Shown: positions 28,661 to 36,413 of the stretch, one piece after another | How positions within the stretch are numbered: position 1 is the stretch's first letter | Layout of the letters: every line of letters begins with the position of its first letter | Source: Chara braunii | Taxonomy: Eukaryota > Streptophyta > Charophyceae > Charales > Characeae | Length of the DNA: 36,413 bases | Reading direction: 5' to 3' | Assembly: GCA_003427395.1 (NCBI GenBank) | Contig: BFEA01000804.1 | Location: forward strand, 520,011-556,423 | Made by a program: the position numbers and the translations under genes | Notes under the pieces: generated by a model | Databases searched by the model: none | What the model was told of the DNA's origin: nothing | What the model saw: the letters and a program-made list of their open reading frames with translations, nothing else

Positions 28661-29716
28661 GCAATAACCCATGCCATATGTCTCGTGGAATATCTGAGGG
28701 CTTGCTAGGCCGCCCTCAGCCCAGGCCAAAATGGGGACTCAGGGCCTGGATGTGTGACAGTTGACTTCAGTCAACTGTCGAAATAGCAACAGTCAGAGTC
28801 CAAAGGTACCCAGCCCAGGCCGCCGGTCAGGCACACACGCTTGTTTGTAGGCAGGTACCCAGACAGCATCAGGTCCAAGGCGAAGTCTGCAACTGTACAC
28901 AATCGAGGCCCTCGGCTGTGAATCAATCTGGACGACCATGGGGAAGGGAACCGAGGCCAGACAGCCTCCTCAAATGCTACTTAAAGGCTGGCCTCGAGGT
29001 GGTCAACATTCAGTCTTGCTATGCTGCTTGGATGCTGGCTTGACTTCGACCAGATGCTGGCATTGACGGTGGCACGACGCTGGCGAGATGCTGGTTTGAC
29101 GCTGGCTGTGCGCAGGCACTGTGGAGCACGACGCGGACTGTGACGGCATGCTGGCGCATTCTGCATTGTATGCCAAGCATTGCTGATGTGGCACTGCCAC
29201 CTGTCTTCACAGCTGATGTGGTGCAGGCCACTCGTCTACATTGCTGACGAGGCACTTCCATCTGTCTACATTGCATGCTGATGTGGCGCTGCCGCTGCCA
29301 CTGGTCTACATTGCATGCTGATGTGGCGCTGCCTCTGGTCTACATTGCATGCTGATGTGGCGCTGCTTCTGGTGTACATTGCCTGATGATGTAGCGCTGC
29401 CACCTGTAATGTGGCGCATGCCACCTGTCTCTACTGCTTATGTGGCATTGGCCGTGCTGTCTACATGAGGTGACTGGTTGCGTTGAGGAGGAAGATTGGG
29501 ATCTGTGGATGATTGGAAACGGGATACTTACCTCAGGCTGACGTCGGTATTGCAAGGTGCTGGTTGTCTTCATTGTCTCCTTCAGAGAGTAGTGCCACGT
29601 GTCAGACTTGTTACTGTTATTGATTGTTGACGTGGAGGGCGAAGAAGCCGGGAGAGGAAGTGGGAGTGGTTGGGTTGCTATTGTGTGATCTTTGATTACT
29701 CCTTCCACCTTCTCCC
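28661..29716. repeat. 1-kb dispersed repeat, copy B
   Basis: Homologue of copy A in the same orientation. Its minisatellite (29170-29440) uses longer units that add TTGCATGCTGATGTGGCGCT, so the array was remodelled after the copies separated. Minus-strand GAGGTAAGTAT near 29530 is a strong 5' splice-site consensus; copy A has the weaker CAAGTAAGTAC there. Confidence 0.7.
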
Positions 29717-29924
29717 TTGTGTATACCTCCCTCCACTCTCTTCGTCTATTGGTAACGAAGATACTGTTGCAGATATCATTTTCACGTTAACTGGAGACTT
29801 TGTACAGATCTGAGAGTACTGGAAGACGTCTGATGAGTATCTTCATGACTGGGTTCATTACATGAATCACCTAATAAAATTTGTCATCTAATCCCTACGA
29901 TATTGAAGTCAAATGCCGAGGAAC
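29717..29924. other. Intronic DNA near the end of intron 1
   Basis: No repeat or gene recognised; may be ancestral intron sequence. Confidence 0.4.
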
Positions 29925-30014
29925 GTACCTTTCTAGGCCTTTTGGCCAAGATAAAATGTGGTATCTGTTCTGACCAGTTTAATATCTGACCCGTGGTCCA
30001 TCGGGAAAAAAAAA
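29925..30014 (+). ncRNA. U2 snRNA 5'-half copy followed by an A-run
   Basis: Reads GTACCTTTCTAGGCCTTTTG, GCCAAGATAAAATG, GTATCTGTTCTGACCAGTTT, AATATCTGACCCGTGGTCCA, TCGGG, then nine A, matching about the first 80 nt of U2. The branch-recognition element is GTGGTA instead of GTAGTA. It is truncated at nearly the same point as the minus-strand U2 copy at 16.2 kb, and the A-run suggests retroposition. It is in sense orientation and ends about 65 bp before the exon 2 acceptor. Confidence 0.85.
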
Positions 30015-30077
30015 GGGAAACGAAAAAATGCCCGAGTAACGAAGTGACTTCCTTTTGGAATGGTTGGCTGTGTGCAG

Positions 30078-30284
30078 TTGAATGATCCATCAGCTCTTCA
30101 TGGAATCAACCCTTTCTCCGATATGACTGAGGACGAGTTTGAGCACCGATTTCTTGGGTTGCACACTCCACAACATGTGTGGAAAATGCGAAGTGCGCCA
30201 ACCATCCCCTATTTGCCAACTGATGACCTTCCGGAGGACTTTGACTGGCGCATGAAAGGAGCTGTAACACCAGTCAAGAATCAG
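30078..30284 (+). CDS. Papain-family cysteine protease, RD19/cathepsin F-like, exon 2
   Basis: Encodes residues 105-173, in phase 0 at both ends. It starts after the acceptor TGTGTGCAG and ends before the donor GTGAGG. LNDPSALHGINPFSDMTEDE contains the propeptide GxNxFxD motif (G113, N115, F117, D119) that helps fold and inhibit the enzyme. LPEDFDWRMKGAVTPVKNQ is the conserved N-terminus of the mature protease; the final Gln is the oxyanion-hole residue (papain Gln19). Cleavage to the mature form should occur just before or at LPEDFDW. Continuity with exon 1 is perfect in phase and alignment. A short LINE or LTR protein is not a plausible alternative. Confidence 0.9.
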
Positions 30285-30585
30285 GTGAGGAAACCCTCGA
30301 GCATCTTTCTGTTTTCTGTACATCTTCTGCCCTTGACAGCTCGCTCCTGACCTCCCTGCCCTTGACTCGTTGGTCTCACACTGTCTGGCTGATCAATAGG
30401 GGTTTCGTATGCCAGTATGTGGTTGCAGAATTCATTGCGCTGAGTTTGGTGGGTGAAGAGCAGCAGGTGATTAACTTGACTTGGTCTTCACAAGTGGTTA
30501 ATGGTGAAAGTGCACATTTGGATTGCTGTTTTATAGTCTTTTTGTTTTTTTTTCCATTTTTTCTTGTTGCAATCTGGGTGAGGAC
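30285..30585. other. 5' part of intron 2, no element recognised
   Basis: No repeat family or gene recognised; includes GGTGATTAACTTGACTTGG and a T-rich stretch near 30538-30570. Confidence 0.4.
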
Positions 30586-30740
30586 GTCGCCCGACCAGGC
30601 TCGGCCTGGCCGGTTGGGCCCGGGGGGGCCGCCCGGGTAAACCGGGCGGGCCAAAAAACCGGCCAGAATCTTTTTTTTTTTTTTCGAAAACAGGGTCATT
30701 CCGCGCCCGACAAGAGGACCCCGAATCCGCAATAAAATTT
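30586..30740. repeat. GC-rich hairpin element with adjacent T-run
   Basis: GGCCGCCCGG (30627-30636) pairs with CCGGGCGGGCC (30642-30652) except for one bulge, within a wider GC-rich stretch. A T run of 14 follows at 30671-30684. A similar GC hairpin plus T/A runs occurs near the right end (36210-36330), so the two may be related short repeats. Confidence 0.5.
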
Positions 30741-30746
30741 CGGTTT

Positions 30747-30860
30747 TGGGGGGTGGGTGGGGGGTGCTGGGGTTGGGGGGTGTCTGGGGGTTGGGGGCTC
30801 TGCATGCATGTTGCCTACTGTATGCTGAATGTATGTCATCTGATATGTACTGGGTTGGGG
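30747..30860 (+). repeat. G-rich tract with quadruplex-forming potential
   Basis: At least five G-runs of four or more within about 55 bp on the plus strand, separated by one to five bases. GTTGGGGGCTCTGCATG occurs twice (about 30789 and 30854). In the sense strand of intron 2. Confidence 0.7.
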
Positions 30861-30939
30861 GCTCTGCATGTTTGTTGCGTGCTGCTAAGATGTCTGCTGC
30901 TTGCATGTTATCAACCCTTTCATTCTGAAGAAGAACAAG

Positions 30940-31918
30940 ACTGACAAAAAACGAAGAAGACTGATGTGAAGAAGAAGACGACGAAGAAGAAGAAGACTGA
31001 TGAGGAGAAGAAGAAGAAGAAGAAGAAGAAGAAGAAGAAGAAGAAGACTTGCAGACTGACAACTTGCAGGAAATCTACGAGTTCTTCAGCAGCATATCAG
31101 GTGCGTACGGCCAATATCGATCCACATACGAACACATCTCTGAGATGGGAAGGAGGGATGGCGAGATGGGATGATGGAGGATGGTGAGATGGGGTGGAGG
31201 GAGGGAGGGATGGATGATGGAGGATGGAGAATGGCGAGATGGGATGGATGGATGGATGGATGATGGAGGATGGAGGATGGCGAGATGGGATGGAGGGATG
31301 GGAGGATGGAGAAAGGAAGGGAGGGAGTAGGAAAGGAGGGGAAGAAGAAGAGGAGAGAAGAAGACCTAGCGAATGGAGCAGAAGAAGAAGAAGAAGAAGA
31401 GGGTGAGGAGGGGAAGAAGAAGAAGATGAGAGGACGACGAGGAGAGAAGAAGGAGAAGACGAAGAAGACGAGCGGAGGAGGGGGAGGAGGACGGCCTTCG
31501 TTTTTTTTTTTTTTTTTTAATCTGTCGTGTATCACGTGACCTACCGAATGTCGACGAACTATAAGAAGAAGACGAACGGAGGAGGGGGAGGAGGACGGCC
31601 TTCGTTTTTTTTTTTTTTAATCTGTCGTGTATCACGTGACCTACCGAATGTCGACGAACTAGAAGAAGAAGAAGGAGAAGGGGAAGAAGGAGAAGAAGAA
31701 GAGGAGGAGGAGAAAGAAAACGAGTTGGGGAGGAGGGGAAGACGAAGAACAAGAAAGGTTGTGGAGGTAGATGAAAACGCGAGGGGGACAAGGGGAAGAC
31801 TAAGAAGACGAGAGGAGGAGGAGGAGAAGAAGAAGAATAAAAAGATGAGCCGAGAAGTTTAGGTGGACGGCCTGTCGTGTCTCACATTACCCACCGAATG
31901 ATGATGATGAAGAAGAAG

Positions 31919-31950
<32 letters not shown>

Positions 31951-32375
31951 GTATGGCTGCGGTAGGGTATGGCGGTAGAGTATGGTGGCGGTAGGGTATG
32001 GCGGCGGCGGTAGGGTATGAAGAAAGGCAGGGAGGGAGTAGGGAAGGACAGGAAGAAGGAGAAGAAGAAGAAGAAGAAGAGGAGGAGGAGAAAGAAAACG
32101 AGTGGGGGAGAAGGGGAAGACGGCGAAGAAGGAGAAAGGTTTGAGGAAGATGAAAATGCGAGGGGGACGAGGGGAAGACGAAGAAGACGAGAGGAGGAGA
32201 CGGAGGAGAGAAGAAGAAGAAGAAGAAGAAGAAGAAGAAGAAGAACTTCGTCGGGGCCTTCGTCGTTACCTGGGCCTTGGTCGTTACCTGCAACAGTTAC
32301 CCTAGCAGCAGGGCCTTCGTCTGCCCGTCCAACACAACCCTAAACGATTACGACAGGAAGAAGAAGAAGAAGAAG
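30940..32375. repeat. GAA/GGA-rich purine tract with embedded 100-bp tandem repeat
   Basis: The plus strand is overwhelmingly purine, with (GAA)n runs near 31008-31047, 31381-31400, 31910-31948, 32211-32244 and 32355-32375, and GGATGG minisatellite at 31140-31320. Within it a 100-bp unit (GAGGACGGCCTTCG, T-run, AATCTGTCGTGTATCACGTG, ACCTACCGAATGTCGACGAA) occurs at about 31486 and 31586, with a partial third copy near 31872. All Glu/Lys/Arg- or Ser/Leu/Phe-rich frames come from this. Confidence 0.9.
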
Positions 32376-33390
32376 AAGGACTGGCCGACGTGCGAAGTAA
32401 AAAAAAAAACAAAAAAAAAAACAAAGTAGTTCTGTACGGCATGAAAGAACCTTTGCGATCCGACAGGGCCGCCACCGTCGATTCGCGGATCTCAGCAACG
32501 GTGGGATAGAGCCGAAGGAACCGCCAGCCCCAAGTCGTTCCCCGTTACGCCCAAGGCCAACTGTCCCGCACCATTCCCAACACTGGATGCGGGTTCTCGC
32601 GGGAGCGTGACACTATTCACTTATAGATAGTAAGGGAAATAAATAAAAGAGAGGTCTGACTTAACGAATGGGTCCAGTCAGATCAGACTGGAAATCCCCT
32701 CTTGTCTAACCCAACATGGAACATGTATCACAAATAAGTCAAACCATGCAGACTTTGAGGGGTGCAGACGGTCGTCGAGCCAGACGCGGAGCAGTGTGTT
32801 AGAACATGCAGCAAGACCAGTCAAGATCTCCTTGAAATGAATGTCCCTACTAGTCGTGTGTCCCCCAGTTTCAGCACAGCGAAGAAATGCGACTGACAGC
32901 AACAGATTTGGGGCCGAAGGGTCCTATCCCATAGGGCCTGGTCCCACTGAGTCCTGAAGGGTCCCCAGCAGGTTGTGGACCAGGACCAATCAGAAGGTTC
33001 GTCCTGAAAAGAGAAAGGCTAATTTCAGCAACAACCTACTCCTGCAACCGTTGAGGAGTGAAAAGACAATGCTCTGTAGAAAGATATGTCATTTAGAACA
33101 AGATACATCATCCATCCATCCATCAGGTGAGAAAGCAATCCAAACACACACAACCAAGACCGCCGAGAAGAGGACGAGCCCAACACACCCCAACAGGCCA
33201 TGAAGCACCAAGCAACCTCCTGTGGGCATACCCAAGTCACACGACACTTGCCTGTGATGCCCGGCCTCCAAAGATGAAATAACGACTCACCCCCTCTCGC
33301 ATAGGTCCTGCTGACCCCTAGCTACCACTACACTAAGCGTCCTGGCATGACTAAGCGCCTCACTGCACTAGTCTTGAATCCTGAAAAATC
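32376..33390. other. Unassigned intron 2 DNA
   Basis: Includes A-rich runs (32399-32424) and a GC-rich block (32460-32610) I could not assign to any RNA or protein. A (CATC)n stretch is near 33108-33124. No gene supported. Confidence 0.4.
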
Positions 33391-33391
33391 A

Positions 33392-33790
33392 AGAGTTCAT
33401 CACCGCTGCATTAACTGTTGACGCTTTGTCCTGAATTTCCATTCAAGAGGTGTCAGATTCACTCTCGAAAATGTCGAGAGTGAGTAACTGCTGCACTAAC
33501 TGTGGAAAAGTACTCTCATCCGGCGCTTCAAGAGGTGTCAGAAACGGCCCTTCAGACTGAAGGTTCCACAGTTCCCGCCTGCAGGAGTGTTTTTTTCAAA
33601 CAAGGCCAACCGGACCCTTCGTGCGGTTTGCAAAGTCGAGAGTTGGCCTCCAGTCTCGGTGGACAAAATCGTCGCTGCCCTGTCGTGTAGTGTCTTTTCA
33701 GTTTTGTGAACTTCTGTCAGACGGTCAAGAATGCTTACTAGAGTCGAGAGTCCGGAGTAAGTGCAGCGACGGCAACACTTGAGGCCGATC
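33392..33790. repeat. Imperfect tandem/inverted repeat block
   Basis: CAAGAGGTGTCAG occurs twice (about 33444 and 33529), preceded in each case by a CTGCATTAACTGT or CTGCACTAACTGT block, giving a decayed tandem pair of about 85 bp. Perfect hairpins: CACTCTCG / CGAGAGTG (33460-33482) and CCTTCAG-A-CTGAAGG (33551-33565). Confidence 0.65.
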
Positions 33791-34188
33791 CGGGAGTCTG
33801 ACAGCGCTAGATGCACTCTTGAATACTTTCATGTGTCTGGCATAGTGCAGCGAGGCCCTAAGAGGGCTCTCCTACACCCATGTTACAACGCCGGATCCTC
33901 TGTCGATGTTGAAGACCAAAGTAGCAACTTGCAACTCTTCAATGCGGATATGGCAGCCTCCAGGCAAGTCTCCCTCTTGAGGGGAAGCCCAAAACTCACT
34001 CGATGTCTTCTTGAAGTCCAGATTCCAGGTGCGAGTACCTCTCACTCTCTACTCCCTCTCGCTACTTCAATCGGCCTCCTTCGTGCCTCGCCACCCCATG
34101 CAATCACTCAAGCAACCTGGTCAGGTCTGATGTCGACCCTACATGACCTAACCAGGTGGGGGCAACATCCACATACCTTGCTGTCCCT
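33791..34188. other. Unassigned DNA next to the LTR in intron 2
   Basis: Contains CCAGGCAAGTCTCCCTC near 33960, similar to the CAGGTAAGTCTCCCTC segment inside the LTR at 27015-28262, so it may be a decayed LTR relative. Ends not found. Confidence 0.4.
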
Positions 34189-34260
34189 CTTAACCCTAAC
34201 TTCCAGCCCTAATCCGAGATTAGGTTAGCCCTAACCTAATTCGGAATTAGGGTTAGGGTA
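34189..34260. repeat. Telomere-like inverted repeat
   Basis: TAACCCTAAC at the left and TTAGGGTTAGGG at the right. The core CCCTAATCCGAGATTAGGTT (from 34207) pairs with its near reverse complement at 34231-34252, with a two-base centre. This could be an interstitial telomeric relic or a chance product of a palindromic element. Confidence 0.6.
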
Positions 34261-34290
34261 GCTCAACACCTCTCGCCAGCTAGTAAGTCC

Positions 34291-34302
34291 GCTCCAATAC
34301 CA
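34291..34302 (-). promoter_or_regulatory. Primer-binding site next to LTR in intron 2
   Basis: On the minus strand TGGTATTGGAGC begins three bases after the LTR end; it is two mismatches from TGGTATCAGAGC (initiator tRNA-Met site). It identifies the adjacent LTR as a 5' LTR of a minus-strand element whose body is mostly gone. Confidence 0.65.
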
Positions 34303-34304
34303 AA

Positions 34305-35613
34305 TGTTACGATCCTGGTCATTTCCAAGCTGCAAATTCAAAAGGAAATACGATGCCACCCAATTGCGAAAAAAATGAAGGCACTTGCAAAGAGATAGAG
34401 ACCAAAGAAGAGAGAAAGAAGAAGAAGAAGAAGAAGAAGAAGAAGAAGATGTACACCACCAAGACCAATGGTAAATCCCCCTTCTCTCTCCACCTTCCTC
34501 CTCCTCCTCCTTGACTTCGCCAATCTTATTCTTCTTCCAAGTAATAATAAAAACAATGAGTGGATGAACCAGAATCAATATCCGAAGTTCCCTGTTACTG
34601 CTAGCACAGCAACAGGTCCACCATAGCCATGGCTTCCCTCCTCCTTCCTCCTCTTGCATGCCAAGGCTATGGCGGACTACTAAGGGCTCTGCCCTCTTGT
34701 GCAAAGGACAACACAAAGCAGCTATGTCGCTGCTCATCAGGCTGCCATGCCTGACTCTGCCTCGAGCTTCCTTGGTGCAGCACCACCCCAACTGGGCCCT
34801 TTCAGATGCAGCGCCTATCAAGGTGAGGAAGATGGTGTCCACCATAGCCAGGTAGGTACCTCACCACTCTCCTCCTTCGCCCCGATCTTCCTCCTCAGGC
34901 TGGGCTGCTCGCCATAGCCAGGCTGCGCGATCAGTTGCACTCCTTCCTCCAGACAGCGCTTCAAGTCCAGTACTTGGCTCAAGCAGTATGCCTCCAATCC
35001 TTGCACACCGCAAATGAGGAGTTACTTGCTCCTCCAGAAGATATAGCGGCCTACTTGCCTCTTCGGTGGTGACTTCCTAGGCCGCGCGGCCTCCCAACAA
35101 CCGATACCTCCTCCCTTTCGGAGGGAAACATCATTGCAGGCTCTGATATCCTCCGTACAGGCCCTGGACTCAGGCTACTTGGACTGGTACCGGCCTACCT
35201 CTAGCCTACCGCTACTGGGCCACTAAAAATGCCGACTCTTTGTCTTCTTCTGCTCGGCCTCGAGTATCTGACACTTCTGCCACTACTTGAGTGGTACCCG
35301 CCTACCTGCCACTTGAGTGTTTTTCTCACTGCTGTAAGTGTCGCGGGCCTCCCCCCGCTACTTGAGTGTTTTTCCCACTGCAACCCTCGAAGTCACGGCC
35401 ATGGGTAAGTACCGGCCCTGTGGGGCCTCCAAACCAACAAGTACCCTTGCGGGTCACACACAGACTCAGACCGTCAAGCACTCAGACAGGCATGCAGACC
35501 AGCAGGCACGCACACACACAGACTTAGATATCACAGCAGAATGCGGGAATCTCAGCAAGGCATATCCCAGAAATCAGCAGTGTTCTCAGTCTGCGTTTCG
35601 GCGGGTCATTACA
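34305..35613 (-). mobile_element. LTR of a third minus-strand LTR retrotransposon
   Basis: On the minus strand it begins TGTAATGACCCG (35613) and ends GGATCGTAACA (34305), with TG...CA tips, followed by the primer-binding site. Length about 1.3 kb. It contains an (AAG)n run at 34417-34448 and pyrimidine-rich blocks. Its right edge is only 163 bp from exon 3 of the host gene. Confidence 0.65.
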
Positions 35614-35776
35614 GATGTTGAATTTCAATAGTCAACCTCTTTGCGCAGTGGTGTTGCTCTTTCAGGTTTGGCAATCTATTCTGCAAACTCCTAATAGTGA
35701 ACTGCGATACGCTGCATGCAACTAATGTGATAAAAGCCTCAAACATATGCTTCTATCTTCTATTCTATTGCAACAG

Positions 35777-35896
35777 GGCTTCTGTGGAGCATGCTGGGCG
35801 TTCTGCACGGCAGGTGCTGTTGAGGGTGCACATTTCATTGCAACAGGCAATCTGTCCAGTCTCAGTGTGCAGCAAATGCTGGACTGTGATCATCTG
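35777..35896 (+). CDS. Papain-family cysteine protease, RD19/cathepsin F-like, exon 3 (catalytic Cys)
   Basis: Encodes residues 174-213, phase 0 on both sides (acceptor TTGCAACAG, donor GTAAAT). GFCGACWAF holds the nucleophile Cys at residue 179, equivalent to papain Cys25, though the usual Ser residues of GSCGSCWSF are Phe and Ala here. An extra Cys follows (FCTAG instead of FSTAG), which could make an additional disulfide or simply be tolerated. [11 protein letters not shown] matches the SEQQLVDCDH segment typical of RD19-like enzymes, and NLS is a possible glycosylation site. The catalytic His and Asn and all later disulfide Cys are missing because the gene continues past the window; no further exon was found up to 36413. 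Confidence 0.9.
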
Positions 35897-36413
35897 GTAA
35901 ATTTTGCATCATTGAACCTCCTCCTGTGTTTTCTGTTTATTTCTCCCCCACCGTATCAAAGTCGCGGAGGTATGAGGAAATGCTGTGAGCAGAGCTTGAG
36001 CCTGGAGAAACTCTACCCCCCAAGCACAGTTGAAATGCTACGTGCTAAGCTGTGGGATTGAGACCAGAGTGAGAGTGGGATGAGGGGATTGACATCATAT
36101 AAGCTGTGGGGGGTTAGACCAGGAGAGCATGATGCAAAACAAAATGCTGGGTAAGTGGGCATGAGAAAGAAAAATGGAAAGCTGCTTTATGCATTAAGAA
36201 AGTACGAAGATTCCGACGCCTGGCCGGTCTGGACCGGCTGGTCACCCGGGCGTCATGCCCGGGCAGGTGTGACGACCAAGTCACCCAGTTGTGTAAAAAA
36301 AATAGCCTAATTTTTTGTTTTTTTTTTGGGCCTGGGGGTTGCTATGGGCTTGGGGAGAAGATGCAGAATCCAGGGTCATTTTGATTGTTGGGATGTCCGG
36401 ATTTTTTTTGGGG
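35897..36413 (+). other. Start of intron 3, with a GC-rich hairpin
   Basis: Begins with donor GTAAAT. A perfect hairpin CCCGGGC-GTCAT-GCCCGGG is at 36245-36263, enclosed by further weaker complementary blocks (TGGTCAC / GTGACGACCA). Homopolymer A and T runs follow. No exon recognised before the window ends. Confidence 0.6.

Larger units (their letters stand above)
1671..30077 (+). other. Intron 1 of the protease gene (about 28.4 kb)
   Basis: Inferred from the phase-0 donor CAG/GTTCGT at 1670/1671 and acceptor TGTGTGCAG/TTG at 30077/30078. The residues on both sides (ERFNAQ helix ending AWNQ, then LNDPSALHG) are contiguous in the family, so no exon should be missing. The intron holds essentially all the mobile and RNA-derived sequences listed here. 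LTR elements lie antisense to the gene; the main LINE lies sense. Confidence 0.75.
30285..35776 (+). other. Intron 2 of the protease gene (about 5.5 kb)
   Basis: Bounded by CAG/GTGAGG (30284/30285) and CAACAG/GGC (35776/35777), phase 0. It separates the oxyanion-hole Gln from the catalytic Cys, which are six residues apart in the protein. It contains the purine tract, hairpins and an LTR described separately. Confidence 0.85.

Noticed and set aside
23075-29716. Copies A and B as the two LTRs of one element containing gag
   Set aside because: Their ends lack TG...CA tips, no primer-binding site or polypurine tract adjoins them, and no target duplication was found.
29828-29845. CTGATGAG motif near the end of intron 1
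   Set aside because: No following stem II plus GAAA; isolated heptamer.
32450-32620. GC-rich block considered as rRNA or snoRNA
   Set aside because: No conserved rRNA segment or C/D or H/ACA box arrangement could be recognised.
34716-34742. Minus-strand CTGATGAGCAGC followed by a GCTGC pairing block, hammerhead-like
   Set aside because: The required GAAA is absent (TTTG instead) and no cleavage-site strand was found.

Overview
This is a eukaryotic nuclear window from the green lineage, dominated by decayed mobile DNA. I infer a streptophyte alga, possibly a Chara-type charophyte: plant-type papain-family protease, chromovirus-like Ty3/gypsy pol, plant-like snRNA relics and enormous repeat-filled introns. 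The species cannot be proven from the sequence alone. Very little is host coding sequence; most long open frames are translated microsatellites or broken transposon genes.

The host gene is a plus-strand cathepsin F/RD19-like cysteine protease split over almost the whole window. Exon 1 (1359-1670) has the signal peptide and a complete ERFNAQ propeptide motif. Exon 2 (30078-30284) has the rest of the propeptide and the start of the mature enzyme. Exon 3 (35777-35896) has the catalytic Cys. All junctions are phase 0 with GT-AG borders. Intron 1 is about 28.4 kb and intron 2 about 5.5 kb. The exons with the catalytic His and Asn lie beyond the right edge. A 79-bp module carrying bZIP-type sites is tandemly duplicated just before the start codon.

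Intron 1, left to right: a cluster of degenerate U6 snRNA copies (about 2.72-3.36 kb); (GA)n arrays; a minus-strand LINE 3' fragment (6.3-7.4 kb) head-to-head with a nearly complete but broken plus-strand LINE (7.6-12.96 kb); another U6 relic (13.7 kb); a foldback minisatellite (14.4-15.1 kb); a minus-strand cluster of an 18S rRNA fragment, an A-tailed U6 copy and a U2 copy (15.7-16.2 kb); a minus-strand Ty3/gypsy element with 3' LTR, polypurine tract and degraded pol (16.28-21.08 kb); a foldback element with a type III hammerhead ribozyme (21.14-21.37 kb); a hAT-like MITE with 8-bp target duplications (22.2-22.9 kb); a minus-strand gag relic (24.0-25.3 kb); an LTR with primer-binding site (27.0-28.3 kb); two 1-kb direct repeats (23.1 and 28.7 kb); and a U2 copy 72 bp before exon 2.

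Intron 2 holds a G-rich block, 1.3 kb of GAA-rich purine tract, small inverted repeats, a telomere-like palindrome and another LTR with a primer-binding site.

The least ordinary signals are the hammerhead ribozyme with all core elements in place, and the graveyard of spliceosomal RNA copies. Three U6 copies carry insertions at the same place, beside the ACAGAGA box.
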